This document shows positions 23,011-34,873 of a stretch of 64,000 nucleotides of DNA, in pieces (the stretch's first letter is position 1; each line of letters begins with the position of its first letter). The notes under the pieces are model-generated. The model saw nothing but the letters and a program-made list of their open reading frames with translations. It made no database searches and was not told the origin of the DNA. A program made the position numbers and the translations under genes. This DNA comes from Apostichopus japonicus (taxonomy: Eukaryota > Echinodermata > Holothuroidea > Aspidochirotida > Stichopodidae): NCBI RefSeq assembly GCF_037975245.1, contig NC_092579.1, forward strand, positions 1,975,001 to 2,039,000, read 5' to 3'.

Positions 23011-24560
23011 GATTTGCTGTCAGGAATTCTTGTGTATTATCCAAGATGAATGGATCACACAGACTATCATTGAACCACACGAGACTTCTGTAGTATTTAA
23101 TGACTGAAAAATGAGAATAAAGTAAAAAAAAAATAAGCAAAATATAACTTTTTTATACTATTTTTAATTTGGTTATTAAATATGACAAGCAATTTGGACC
23201 ACAGCTGTCATTGCCCTTCAAAATAATTTGAAGTGCAAACTGCATCCATCAACTCCTAGAAAATTTGGTGATAAAGATGCTTCATTTGTACAAATATGCC
23301 AGCTCCAATTTTACATTTCTTGCTTTCATAAAACTGTTAACTTTTAATAAGACTACTCTTGAAACAGAGCCATTTTAGTTCTCACATGCCATTATGACAT
23401 CATGCATTAACGTATGTGCCTTTCATCATGATGGCTAAGCTAGCAAAGACAGTGTTTGTAACTTCTGAGTTTTCGAGGAAATGAAGCACAGAGTGGAGAT
23501 CCCTATCTACCTCCTCCTCACAGTCAAATTTGTCAGGAGTTGATTTCTGTTAGCTAATTAGCAACTTTCAGAGATACACACAGCTGTTTTAGTAAACGCT
23601 AATTGTATTGATTGAATCATAAAGTATTTTATTCTGTTTTTGCAATTAATATATGGGTAGGAAATGTTCTGATGCACCAATATGTGCATGTTATAGCTTA
23701 AGTATTGTTTAGTCCCACTAATTGTCGATCTCACTTTTAACAACACCTGAAACAGTGAAACAGAACTGCTGATGAATAAAACATACTTTTAAGGGTAGTC
23801 AGTATAGACCCCAAATTATAGCAGGCTATAATTGATAGAAGTTTCAAAAAGGAATTTCCTGGAGGTCTTTACTCTCCAAATGTTCAAGGAACACACAAGA
23901 TGAATGAATGTCACAGTGAGGAAAATCATTAAAACATACCTGAAGGCTTAATGTCTTTATTTCTTCTCCTCGTTGCCCCATTTCAGCGGTGGCTAAACGT
24001 GAATAACCTCTGCATGTCAGAAGAATTTGTACGGTATCGTTCTGGCCTTCTTCCACCATGTTGCATTCTATATATATTTACCGTTCTTTACTTTACGCAT
24101 GAATCATCTACCGCTCATACACGTCTCTTGAACATTTGGCAGAAAAATATTGAATTGCCGAGATGTGATAAGTTGTCAGTTAAACATTTTGCAGAAAATT
24201 GTTCAATTGCTCAGTTGGAATGAAGTGAAAAATTTAACATTTTGCAGAAAATTGTTGAAATGACGACATATTCTAAGTTGTCAATTAAACATTTAACAGA
24301 CCATTGTTCAAATGCTCAGTGGGAGCAACTGACAAATCTTACATTTTTTTGATTTTGGCTAAGATATTATCTGGTTATCTATACAATTTACTGAAAATAT
24401 TGACTAAATTGGGGCAATTTTTTTTATGTTGAAAGCACTTTTAAGCTTCCATAGACTTCAGGCCTATTCATGGCTTTCTATACAGTGCAATTGTAACAAT
24501 GCTTCATTTATCAGTCATTCCCTGGCTCAAAATAGGCAACTGATCCTTTCAAAAAATAAT
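23011..24560. other. Intergenic before GST B, nothing recognised
   Basis: No exon or repeat family supported. Near 24120-24330 several copies of an ACATTTNGCAGAAAATTGTTNAA-like phrase recur loosely. Confidence 0.4.
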
Positions 24561-24588
24561 TTTATTAGCCTGCTGAAGCGGTGATTTT

Positions 24589-24598
24589 GCTGTGTCAT
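24589..24598 (-). promoter_or_regulatory. Antioxidant-response core upstream of GST copy B
   Basis: The minus strand reads ATGACACAGC, the same RTGACnnnGC core as in copy A, followed by CAAAATCAC-like flank, 132 bp before the ATG. The 5' TMA part of the extended consensus is not kept. The position within the conserved promoter block equals that in copy A. Confidence 0.5.
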
Positions 24599-24729
24599 TT
24601 GTTTCTTCAATGCACGTCGTAGTTTGACATACCAGGTCTTAACACATACAATAAACATAGTGTGTGAACTGGAAAGGAGGAGTAACTAAGTGTTAGTTAG
24701 GAGTTGGCCGATTGTAAGTTGATTTGAAC

Positions 24730-27700
24730 ATGGCCGATAAACCAAAAATTACTTATCTCCGCGGACGTGGGCTAGCCGAAGTAGCCAGACTTATTTTTGC
24801 TGTACAAGATGTGGAGGTAAGCCTATTTTTTTAAGGTTTAATCCAAACTTTATCATGAAATATCAGCCTAGCTTAGGCCTACAGTCTACAGGGTAGAATA
24901 TAGGCCTTAACTAAGATGCATAGCTCTAACATGTGGCTTGTATAGGGTGGCATACCCCTATTACTACTCAGAGTCTATGTGAATCCTCCAGAGTGTACTC
25001 CCGTCTCAGGACAAGTTCCAAAAAGCATCAGGAGAACACCATTTTTCACCTGTTATTTCTGCTTCTGCTTCTGTTATATACTCATTAAAAACCCCTCTCA
25101 TGAATCACAACGAGGATGAATGAACGCAGCGCAGCAGTGCTTGAAGCAATGCGTGGGCAATCTAGTTTTAAACACCTCAAGACTAGGGCTCGTCTTAACG
25201 GCCAAGGATTGCGTATCCCAGTCTTTTATAGTCCTAGGAAAGAAATTACACTTAAAAGCACGATGATTATGTGGATTGTGGAATTTGAGTATAACGGCCA
25301 CGTCTCCCTGGTTTCAAGAAGGGTGATTTGTCTCGTTATGGACTGCAACTAGGCCGTTAATAAATTGATAAAAAACATTAGTCTGGCCCTTTTCCTTCTT
25401 TCTATGAGGGGTTCCCATTTCAAAGTCTTCAGAATCTCGGTGACGCTGGATTGCCTACGGAAATCATGAGTTACAAACCGTGTTGCCTTCCTTTTGTTCT
25501 ATTTATCTTAATCTGAAACCTTATAAGGGTCCCAAATCTGAGCTGCATATTCTGAGCTGCGACACATAGACATATATGCTAATTCACGTTATTCTCGTGG
25601 GCAAGAGTGCAAATTCCCATTCAGGAAGCCAAGGGTTCTGCTGGTCCTAGAGCATATCATATCAATATGTGTAGAGAAAGATAAGTTGTCACTTAACAGG
25701 ATACCAAGAAAGGGTGCGCAGTGACGCACTACAATATTTGATTGTATATGGAGTAAAAAAAATCACAGATTTTGCCCCGCTACGCTTGATCGTCAAATGA
25801 GTGAATCATCCGCAAATAAATAGTTGCGATTTAATGTGATAAGTAATGTCGTTTATATAGCATAATAACAGAACTGGACCAAGACAGGTGCCTTATGGGA
25901 CACCTGAGAGAAAAGGAGAGGATGTTGATGATATTCCATCAATAATCACACTTTGGGTCTGTGTGACAAGAAACTATTGATCCAACAGAAGAGATCTCCC
26001 CGAATTCCACAATGGCCGATCTTGGCCAGCAATTTACGACGAGGGACTACATCAAATGCCTTAGAAAATCAAGAATATTAATATCAATCTGGGTACATTC
26101 TTATCATAATATTGATCTAAATCTGAAATAGTCATGAGAAGCTGAGTAATACATTAACGACTTCTTCTGAAACCATGTTGTAGGTCTGTTAAAATTGCAT
26201 GATTGTTCAAATGATCCATTATGTGTTTCACCACTATATGTTCTAACAACTGCGAACAGACACGTGTAAGAGAGACTGGACGGTAATTGGATGCAAGCTG
26301 TTTATCATCCTTCTTAAAGATTGGAGCGATATTAGCAGTAGGCTAATCAGATATACAGCACCACCACACTGGTTAAACAATGAAACAAGAATTGGAGCAA
26401 GTTCAATAGCTAACTCTTTCAATAGACGGTTAGGAATATTGTCTGGCCCGGACGACTTAGACTCAACAATATTTCACAGCAATTTTTGGACACCAAGTTT
26501 AGTGACAAGTAATGATTGAATATCAGGGTATGGTTCCTCGTGCATATAGGGGATGCTGTCCATGGTATAACGGGTAAACACATAGCTAAACTGCCTGCTC
26601 AAAATGTCCGCGTTCTGCCTGCTAGAACTGTAAAGAGTCCCAGACAACATGAGAGGTGCTACCCTAACCGCATCCTTTCTTTTCTGTTTAATAAACACGA
26701 CTAGAGCAACATCGCGTTCATAACCCACCAGTGGTTTTTGCGAATTCATCGTGCTACCCTTTGGTCTCTGCAATGCTCCGGCAACTTTTGAACGGTTAAT
26801 AGAGAGTGTTGAATGGACTTCACTGGCAGACTTGTCTTCTGTACTTAGACGATATAATTGTCTCTGGTAATACTTTTCATGAAGAGCTAGTTTGTCTAAG
26901 ACAGGTGTTCAACCGCATCAAAGAAGCTGCATTTAAGCTAAACCCCTAGAAATGATGTCTGTTCAGTAAGAAGCACCATACCTGGGACACTTGGTGTCTT
27001 GTTAGGGCGTTTTCAGCGATCCAGCCAAGGTCAAGACAGTGAAAGATTGGCCGACATCGATGACAGTTAATCAACTGAGAAGTTTCTTGGGTATCTGCAC
27101 ATATTACAGGAAGTTTGTAAAGGGGTTTGCCGACATAATCACCAAAAAAGAAAAAGAAATTGCATGGTCAGAGGAATGCGAAGAAGCTTTCCAGAAATTG
27201 AAGACTGCCTTGATCACAGCACCAATACTTGCCTATCCGACAGATGATGGAACCTATACATAATCGATTCCGATGCTAGTAACTTTGGGCTTGGATGTAT
27301 ACTGTCACAATGTCAGGAAGGCCAAGAACAAGTCACGGCATACTTTAGCCGAACATTGTCTTAACCGGAGAGACGTTACTGTACCACGATGAAGGAGCTT
27401 CTGGCTAGTTTGGCATCGGTAAAGCATTTCTACCATTACTTGTACGGTCGACGTTTTAGCATCAGCACAGATCATGGTGCCTTGCGCTGGTTGACATCAT
27501 TCAAGTGGACTGAATGTCAGGTCGTCCGCTGGCTGGAAGTACTCAACACTTACGACTATGATATCCAACGCCGAGCAGGAAGACTCCACGGCAATGCAGA
27601 TTCCCTCTCCCGAAGGCCGTGTAGTGACTGTAACCATGCGTCAAGTTGAAGGAGCAACTTACAACAATCACCAACACTTATGAAGCAAGTTGTAGATCGA

Positions 27701-30700
27701 TAAAAGTTCGTGCCATTGGAGAAACCGATTCCACCAGAGAGGAGTCTAATGTTACGAAACCCCCAGAAGGAATCAGTGAGTATGATTTGCTGAAAGGTAA
27801 TGGTAGCACAGAAGAGAAGGAACAGCGTTGGTTTGGTTGCCTTACGCATGACTAAATCAGATCCAAACAGAAAGTAGATAAAGATTTGGCATTGTGCTAG
27901 GCTGGAAAGATATGGGAACGATAGACCCCTTGAGAACAGGTAGCTGGAAGCCATAATGCTGTAAGAAATTACTGGAATCAATGGCAACAACGTGAAGTGA
28001 AGAATGGTGTACTTTATCGAACGTTTGAATCTTCAACAGGTGAAAAGTTTACATATCAGCTGATAGTACCGGAAGTCATGCGAGAGGACATACTAAAACT
28101 TTCGCACGACCACAAAGTAGCAGGTCATTTTAAAACCAAGATGACCATCGACCGAGTCCGTTACAACTACTACAGGAGTGGCTATCGGAACGATATAGAT
28201 TAATGGTGTTAGAAGTGCGACCTCTGCAGCGCCCGGAAAGACCCCAGTAAGTAGAAAAAGGCCGGTTTGCAGAACTACAAGTCAGGAGAACCGATGCAGA
28301 GATTCATTGGTCCCTTGCCCAAGACAGACCGTGGGAACCAATACATCCTGGTAAATACTTCTCCAAGTGGAAGTAGGCTTTGCAATACCTTGCATTCAAC
28401 ATTACAGTTTCAAATACAATGCATTCAGCACTAGGTTCAAAGAGTGCATTCAGCAAGACAGCTTCAAATACAACGCATTCATGTTCAGCACAGTGTATAA
28501 TAACTGCCAGTGTTTGCCCAGTAGTATGAACCTGAAATAGTGTTCTTAGATAAAGTTATTGAGTATTTACTTATTTTATCTTGATTGCAGACAACAGAAG
28601 AACATATAACGACAAAGGAAGAGTTTCAGAAATTGAAAGCAAGTAAGTTGGCATATGTAGGAGATGTTCCTATGAGAATGTTTGAAGGACAAGAAGAGGT
28701 TGCTGCACTGTACATGAGTTTGGAACTTTTGGATAAACAGTAAAATGGTTAACGTTTCTTCATTTCTGGGTTTTATTGAAGACATATCCACTCTTGAAAA
28801 CATAGCTTAAAACCTCAAGCACATTTGGGATATCAAACCCTGCCAGTGTACATCTCATTAATTAATGTAAAATGCCAAAGTTCATGTAACTAATGGTTAG
28901 AGTTGAAATCTGTGCCAAAATCATTTCCCAAATTACTCAGTTAAGGGAATCGATGAACTTTGTGGGTTTTGCCTGGGAATAGGATGTAGTGCTGACTGTT
29001 ACTTGTGCGATGCCAGAGGTAAAAAAAGGTAAAAAAAAATCAATGAACAAATATTTTAGCTTTCATGGGCATATCAAAATGTGAGAATGGCTGAAACCAA
29101 CCAAACCATATACAGTAGGTGACCAGTCCCAGCATTTTAGACGCTCATTATAGCTAACTTAAAATGCCAAAGATTACATGATGAAAGGAAATCAACATTC
29201 AAAAGTTTGCAAATTTATGGAGTTAAAACATTTTGTGAACTATTGTACTCTTAACTATAAGGCATATTTACTTAAAAGTAAACTGGGCATGGCATCTAGT
29301 TTCCTCCAGGAAGCATTACATCATATGGTGATAATTTACGGCCCTTGGCATGGGATATATCACATACATGACGAATGATGGGTCAAAACTCTCAGTGGTT
29401 ATAGCAAACATTACCCAAAGCAGCAATTGAGCCCTTCCAACTTTCAGAGACCCACGAGCCAGGTACTGTAGAGATATCAGAGTGTAGAAGTTTACCCTAC
29501 GTAAACTTTGCCAAGTTTGTGCACGTACCAAAATGACAAAGTATCAAAAATGTGTGGTAAATTACTTCTAAATTTCAAATGAATACTCTGGTGGCTATAG
29601 TTGATGGTTCAAAACTTGTGCTTGTAACTTAGAGTTAACAATTTCAATGGCTATTGTACATGTGATGCCAAAGCAACAAAATTGCCAAAACTGTCATACC
29701 AATGTAAGAAGTAATGACTGTTTGACTGAATGTTTAGAGCTTATTAACACAACATGTCAACGTAAATGAGGTCGGGAAAGTTCAAGCTTCATGTACCTCA
29801 AACTTGCTGTATCAGAGTGATAAAATGATATGGGTCAAAGAGTTCTGTATACCCAGATTTGGGGATGAGATTTTAGCTGCATGATTGCCTTGTTTTCCTA
29901 CTAGTTAACTAGTGCTATAGGGACCATCTGAATTGATCTCCATCCTAACTGATAGTATATATGATATATCATATGATATATTATATTATATGTTATATAT
30001 AATATATCCGAGTTTATGTGATAGCAAGGTTAGGGCAATTTTTTATCATATCACAATGCATATTTGGAATAATGTAAAAGTGAGAAATGAGGCAAGAGGT
30101 CATTTTCAGTTTAAACCAGAGTCAAACTCAAAATCTCAGAACAAGTTTCTCTTTCAGGGAAAACTAATGGAAGTTTCATCATTTGCAAATATAAAGAGTT
30201 TTTGAGTGTTGTGAAGAGTAAAATGATATCAAAGTGACATATGTACCTCTGTTACTGTCACGGACAGGCAACAATACAGTATACACCCACCAATATACGT
30301 CTAAACTGTTGTAGTCTGCCGACTTTCTAGGAGTACATTGGTCATGATGCGCCTAACTATCTTTGTAAACGAACAGAATAAACAACCCAGTGAAAATGGT
30401 AAACAGCTATGAAAGAATCTAAATAGGATAAATGCTTTCTAAAAGTGCAGAGCAGCTTTAAGTCCAGTTGATATTACTCATATTTACTTATTTGTCTACA
30501 ACTTTTTGCTTCTGAATGTCTCAAAACAGTTTTAAGAACACAGCATACTGTACATGTTTCTTTAACCATGTTTCTTTCCTTTGTTTGTGTTTGTGTTTGT
30601 TTCTTTCCTCAGCTGGTAAGCTCATGTTTAACCAACTGCCCTTGATTGAGATTGATGGCCTTTGTCTGATCGAGTCTCAAGCTCAAGGAAATTATCTTGG

Positions 30701-31076
30701 ACACAAATATAACATGCTCGGGAAAACTGACCTGGAAAGAGGGAGGTTAGGCACTAGACAGTGGTCAGTTAAAAGCAGCTCCCATGAGGATACACAAATA
30801 AGGAACTCATATATTACTTCTTGTATTTACATGACGAAACTGATCCTACATAGAGGGCTTCATTTAGCTTTAGATACAATCAACATAACAATCACATACG
30901 ACATAATTTAGTGTACAAATTGTGTGTAGCTGTTTTGAATGCTTGAAATTGTGTCTAGCAAAGTTCTATCATGGTTACTGTGCATAAAAGATACTACTCA
31001 TCATTGCATATACATAACTATTTGACTGATTTGCATATGATTAGTAGCATGTTGTGATAAGACAATGAATATATAT

Positions 31077-31127
<51 letters not shown>

Positions 31128-34100
31128 TATATATATGTTATATTCTCTGCCACATCTCACGTGCAACAGTTTGTAACATTTTAGAAAGGTTTCAGACAAA
31201 ATGTCATCAACATTTCAACTTTCTGCCCAGAACTGTTTTGCAGCAGCACATCTAGATACATTTTTATTTGGGTATTATGATATCTGGATATCATAAACTC
31301 ATTTCTCAAATCTCACTGTACCATGAAGTAATAATGGAATAGAATATTTAGACCATTAAGCTAGTTTACTTGTACCTGTAAGTGAGAAATGAAGGAAGAC
31401 AGTGTCCAATAGTTGTAACACAAGTTGTTGCTAGAGTAATTTCAGGTGGAAGGCAATTTGATTGAATTGTGTTTATATACAACATATGCAAAAGTGACTT
31501 TCAACAATAACAACATATAAAGCATTGTAAAATGGTTCAACTTTAATCTTCATAATGAACAGTTTCAAATATCTGCAAACATACAAGTTGAATTCAGTTA
31601 TGTTATTTGGATATGAGTTCTGCTGAATGAAGTAAAATCATTATGCATAATTTGCAAGTATGCATGTCCATGTACTCAAGTTTTTAGTTCAGATTTACAA
31701 TCAACTTCAATATCCAGGAGTTTGTTACTTCTCTGTTCAATTTTTATGGACTACCATTTTCTTTGCAGAGTTCAGATGTTATATGCTGGGTCAATTTCAT
31801 TTCGCAGTGTAAGCGGACCTGGCTGGTTTTTCATGCCAACGGAAGCAAAAGCAGACGCTAAAAAGTCTGCAATCGAAAAAGCAAAGACCAGATATTTACC
31901 CGTGTTTGAAAAGGTAAACACATTTTGGTTTTCTTGTCATTGTAATAAAAGTTGTACGGTAACATTTATGTATTGCTGTGTGAAATTGTTGTAAAATAGA
32001 GGGTGCTTATATGTGCAGAATGATTCGATAGTTTGCAAGGTCTAAAGCAATGCAATGTTTATGGGTCTACGAACACCTATACACAACATTGTCATACTCA
32101 CTCTAATAGGCATTATAAATCATGAAAATAGCTGCAACTCCCATCAAAATCCATCAAAGATTTACCATTTTACAATTTTTTTCTCAATTCTAGTTTTATT
32201 TATGATTAAACATTACCACATAATGCACATTGATGATGTACAGGGATGATGATGATGATTTTCTGGTATGTTATCATTTTTTTCCTAACCTTTGTTTCAA
32301 AGACACTGAACACAGGTTCGTGGCCTAAGACGATTTTTTGAATATTTTATTGTCTTCTTTGAAAAGAGGAACATCACATTATTCAAGTAATAAGTGGGCT
32401 TGTAATTAGGGAATCATGTTATTAAGGGTTCAAAGAAGAAATTTGATGAGCGCAACACTCCACATCATACTAGTATGCACATATCTAATGAATTTCCCGA
32501 GATTTATAGAAACTTCAAATGTGCATATCTTGGAAATGAAAAGATCTTTTCGAAATATGTCACATATTTTGAATGTACTGAATATTGACCAAATTGGCTA
32601 GGTTTCTATAGTACTTTAAGGTTATAACATATTCTATAGAAGTTTTTTATTTGTACTGTGCACTAGGAATGAATGTAACATTTTGTCTGCCAGTGGGGAG
32701 AGATCCCCCTGATAATTTCTGGGGGATACAATGAATGCACCCCTGGATGGCTCCATGATATAGTGGATACTATTTGCATTATTATACAAGGGTGATGAAA
32801 AATGTTCAAACAAGAAGAATCAATGTTTGTTTTCCAAACATAACTTGAATGCATGTACAGGCAGATGTATTAACTCCCCACTGCAGTTCATACATGTAGT
32901 ACATTAGGTATGTTGTGCACCCAGTCACCATACCTAGCACCATTATGTAATATCTCTGTTTTTTAATACTTCAGGTCACTCTCTTACACTCAGCTAATAA
33001 ATATATATCAGCAGAGCCAGCCGCTATGACAAGCCAAATGCCCAATAGTTCAAGATTCCAACCCAAAACTTGGACTTTCAGTAGATATGCCATGCATGGG
33101 GGAATGGAATGGAATCAACTGTTCAGCTCTAACAGTCCATAAAGTTGATCTTTCAAGAACATCAGTAGCTAAACAATTGCAGGATAAGCGTCATTTCATG
33201 AGACATTGTTCTCACTTTAACCGTTATCTCTTCTTTATTATATCAGGTCTTAACTGAGAATGGAACTGGTTTTCTGGTTGGTAGTGAAGCTACGATATCT
33301 GACTGTGCTTTGTTCAATATCCTGTCAGAAATGAAGGAGATGTCAGAATACCATAATATTCTAGATGATTTCCCACAATGCAAGGTAGGCACTTTAAGAT
33401 GATATGTGGCTTTGTTGTCTGGTATGTTGATTTTAAGACAAGAATTCTTCCTGTTAATGTTTTTCTAAATGTTTGCATTCAAGCAGTGCTTTGTGCAACT
33501 GTATCCAAATGATTTTCTGGTAACTGAAGTTGATATCTTAGCAAAATTGCCGAAAATAGAGCTTTTTGCAGGTATCATGAAAATATGAGTTTTTCATCTT
33601 TTGTGACATTTGTAAACGCATCTAGCAACAGCAGAATAGATGATTTCATCAGGGTACATAAGCTGCAAATGTCTTAATTTTTCTTTATAATTTGTTGATT
33701 TATACACAGAGGAAAGAATATTTCTAAGAAAAGATATGTTGTGATAAAATTCTTTGTTTAGAGAACTTTGTCCTTTGAAATAGACGTTGGAATGTTCTTT
33801 GAACTATGAACTTTGAACTATGTCCAAATCACAGCTAAGCCAAACATTCAAATGTATCAGGTTTCCAGGATAAATATACAAACAGTTTTTTAGGTCTTAA
33901 TAGTAAAAGCTGTTGAAGGCTATTTGCAAAAATGACATTATAGACCCCCTACTGTGATTGATGGAGCATTGCATCTAACTAGAACATAAATGATGTTGTA
34001 GCTCAACTGAATTTTGCAAAGAAAATTTCATGGTCAGTCGTGGTTCATTTATCACACATGTGATATTGTGTTTGCAATGTTTTCACATTTTCACCTAGAG

Positions 34101-34873
34101 CTGGTTACTGCAAATGACCTTTGACATAAAAGCACTACATTTCTTCCACACAATATGGTATAAGTGTACACAGTATGAAATTTGTGGTAGCTACCTTTCT
34201 GGAGATATCCTCTACATAAGGCTTGCACATCTTGAACTCCGGTGGCCACAAATGACCTTTGACCTCCACAAAAAGCAAAAGCTACTCAATAGGATACATC
34301 GACATGCAAAGTATAAGATTTGGTGGAGATTCATATCCTGAGATACTGTTTACAAGACCTAAACTGACCACTGACCTCAAGAAAAGAGGAATAGGCATCT
34401 TCAACTAAAATATTGGCAAGAAATGTACCAAGTATGAAATTCGTCGAAGGTTCCATTTTGGGGATATAGTGTTTACAAGCAAGGCATCACAACCACCATT
34501 TTTGTGTGCATTGGTAATGATTATCATGTTTCAGAGGTGTTAATGGTTGCACCACTTGGCAAGTGTTCAATTTGTAAAAGCTAATCACAACTTTTGCTTT
34601 TCCAGTGAGAGACCAAGAAAATGTGTCTCTTATTGTAAGAGATTATTCATATTGTAGATAACAAAGACCCATAAAAATTCAAAATACCTTAAGTATAGAT
34701 CAAGTTGTCTCCTTTTATGTAACTGTTTTTTCTTTCTTTATTGCTTCTGTTAGGCATTTGTGGAGACATTTTCAGCCATTCCAGGTGTAAAGAAATACCT
34801 GGAGAGTCCAAGACGGTTTCCTCCCCCTGGTGATGCCTACGCTAAAGAAGCCGTTAACGCTCTGTCACCATAG
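24730..34873 (+). CDS. GSTA: Alpha-class glutathione S-transferase, copy B (six exons)
   Basis: Same enzyme family and exon plan as copy A. Exons: 24730-24816, 28591-28642, 30613-30745, 31769-31913, 33247-33384, 34754-34873, for 224 residues. Tyr9 is kept, but residue 15 is Leu (CTA) instead of Arg, in RGRGLAEV. The loop before Trp110 reads SISFRSVSGPGW, and the tail is FPPPGDAYAKEAVNALSP, one residue longer than A or C; both are substrate-pocket regions in alpha GSTs. The donor after exon 3 is GTTAGG, not the GTAAGx of A and C. Intron 1 holds a LINE and a gypsy fossil, intron 2 an extra ~1.1 kb, and intron 5 is about 1 kb shorter than in A. The reading frame is intact, so the gene is probably expressed; its activity is uncertain. 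Confidence 0.9.
25057..26750 (-). mobile_element. 5'-truncated LINE (CR1/jockey-like) in GST B intron 1
   Basis: The minus strand contains, from high to low coordinates, QNADILSRQFSYVFT, SSGPDNIPNRLLKELA, a fingers segment with SNYRPVSLT, HGFRR, a decayed palm with AFDVV, and the end FFPRTIKDW. These are ordered reverse-transcriptase landmarks. The endonuclease is missing. The coding frame has shifts and stops (between about 26470 and 25300 the pieces fall in different frames). The 3' end is a short (AGAAGC)n run at about 25057-25075. Confidence 0.75.
26755..28381 (+). mobile_element. Ty3/gypsy LTR retrotransposon fossil, internal fragment
   Basis: Parts in order: the end of the reverse transcriptase (FGLCNAPATFE region and onward), the connecting region with FLGICTYYRKFVKGFA, RNase H around 27389-27649, and the start of integrase with its zinc-binding domain and first core residues to about 28370. 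No LTRs are visible and both ends are cut off. The copy is clearly broken, with several breaks, and looks old. It lies directly beside the LINE remnant; homology to the other GST introns resumes at about 28383. Confidence 0.85.
28384..28480 (+). repeat. 27-bp minisatellite in GST B intron 1
   Basis: Short version of the array seen in A and C (GCATTCAGCACT / TTTCAAATACAA words). It starts right after the gypsy fossil. Confidence 0.7.
29164..30299. other. Extra ~1.1 kb in intron 2 of GST B
   Basis: Intron homology with A is continuous up to about 29163 and again from about 30300, so this block is present only in B (or was deleted from A and C). It includes an AT-rich patch at 29945-30010. No element ends or coding signals seen. 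Confidence 0.5.
31066..31137. repeat. AT microsatellite in GST B intron 3
   Basis: Nearly pure (AT)n with two AAATAT interruptions; absent from copies A and C. Confidence 0.9.
34078..34520 (+). repeat. Intronic ~140-bp tandem-type repeat, about 3 units, with a perfect DR1 site
   Basis: Same family as 14011-14240. TGACCTTTGACCT is at 34253-34265. Units carry CTTCTGGAGATA-like and CTACTCAATAGGATACATC words. Confidence 0.6.

Noticed and set aside
27556-27990. 144-codon minus-strand frame
   Set aside because: Shadow of the plus-strand gypsy fossil.
30516-30911. 131-codon frame over GST B exon 3
   Set aside because: It reads from the intron through exon 3 and past the donor; the middle is the real exon and the rest is intron.
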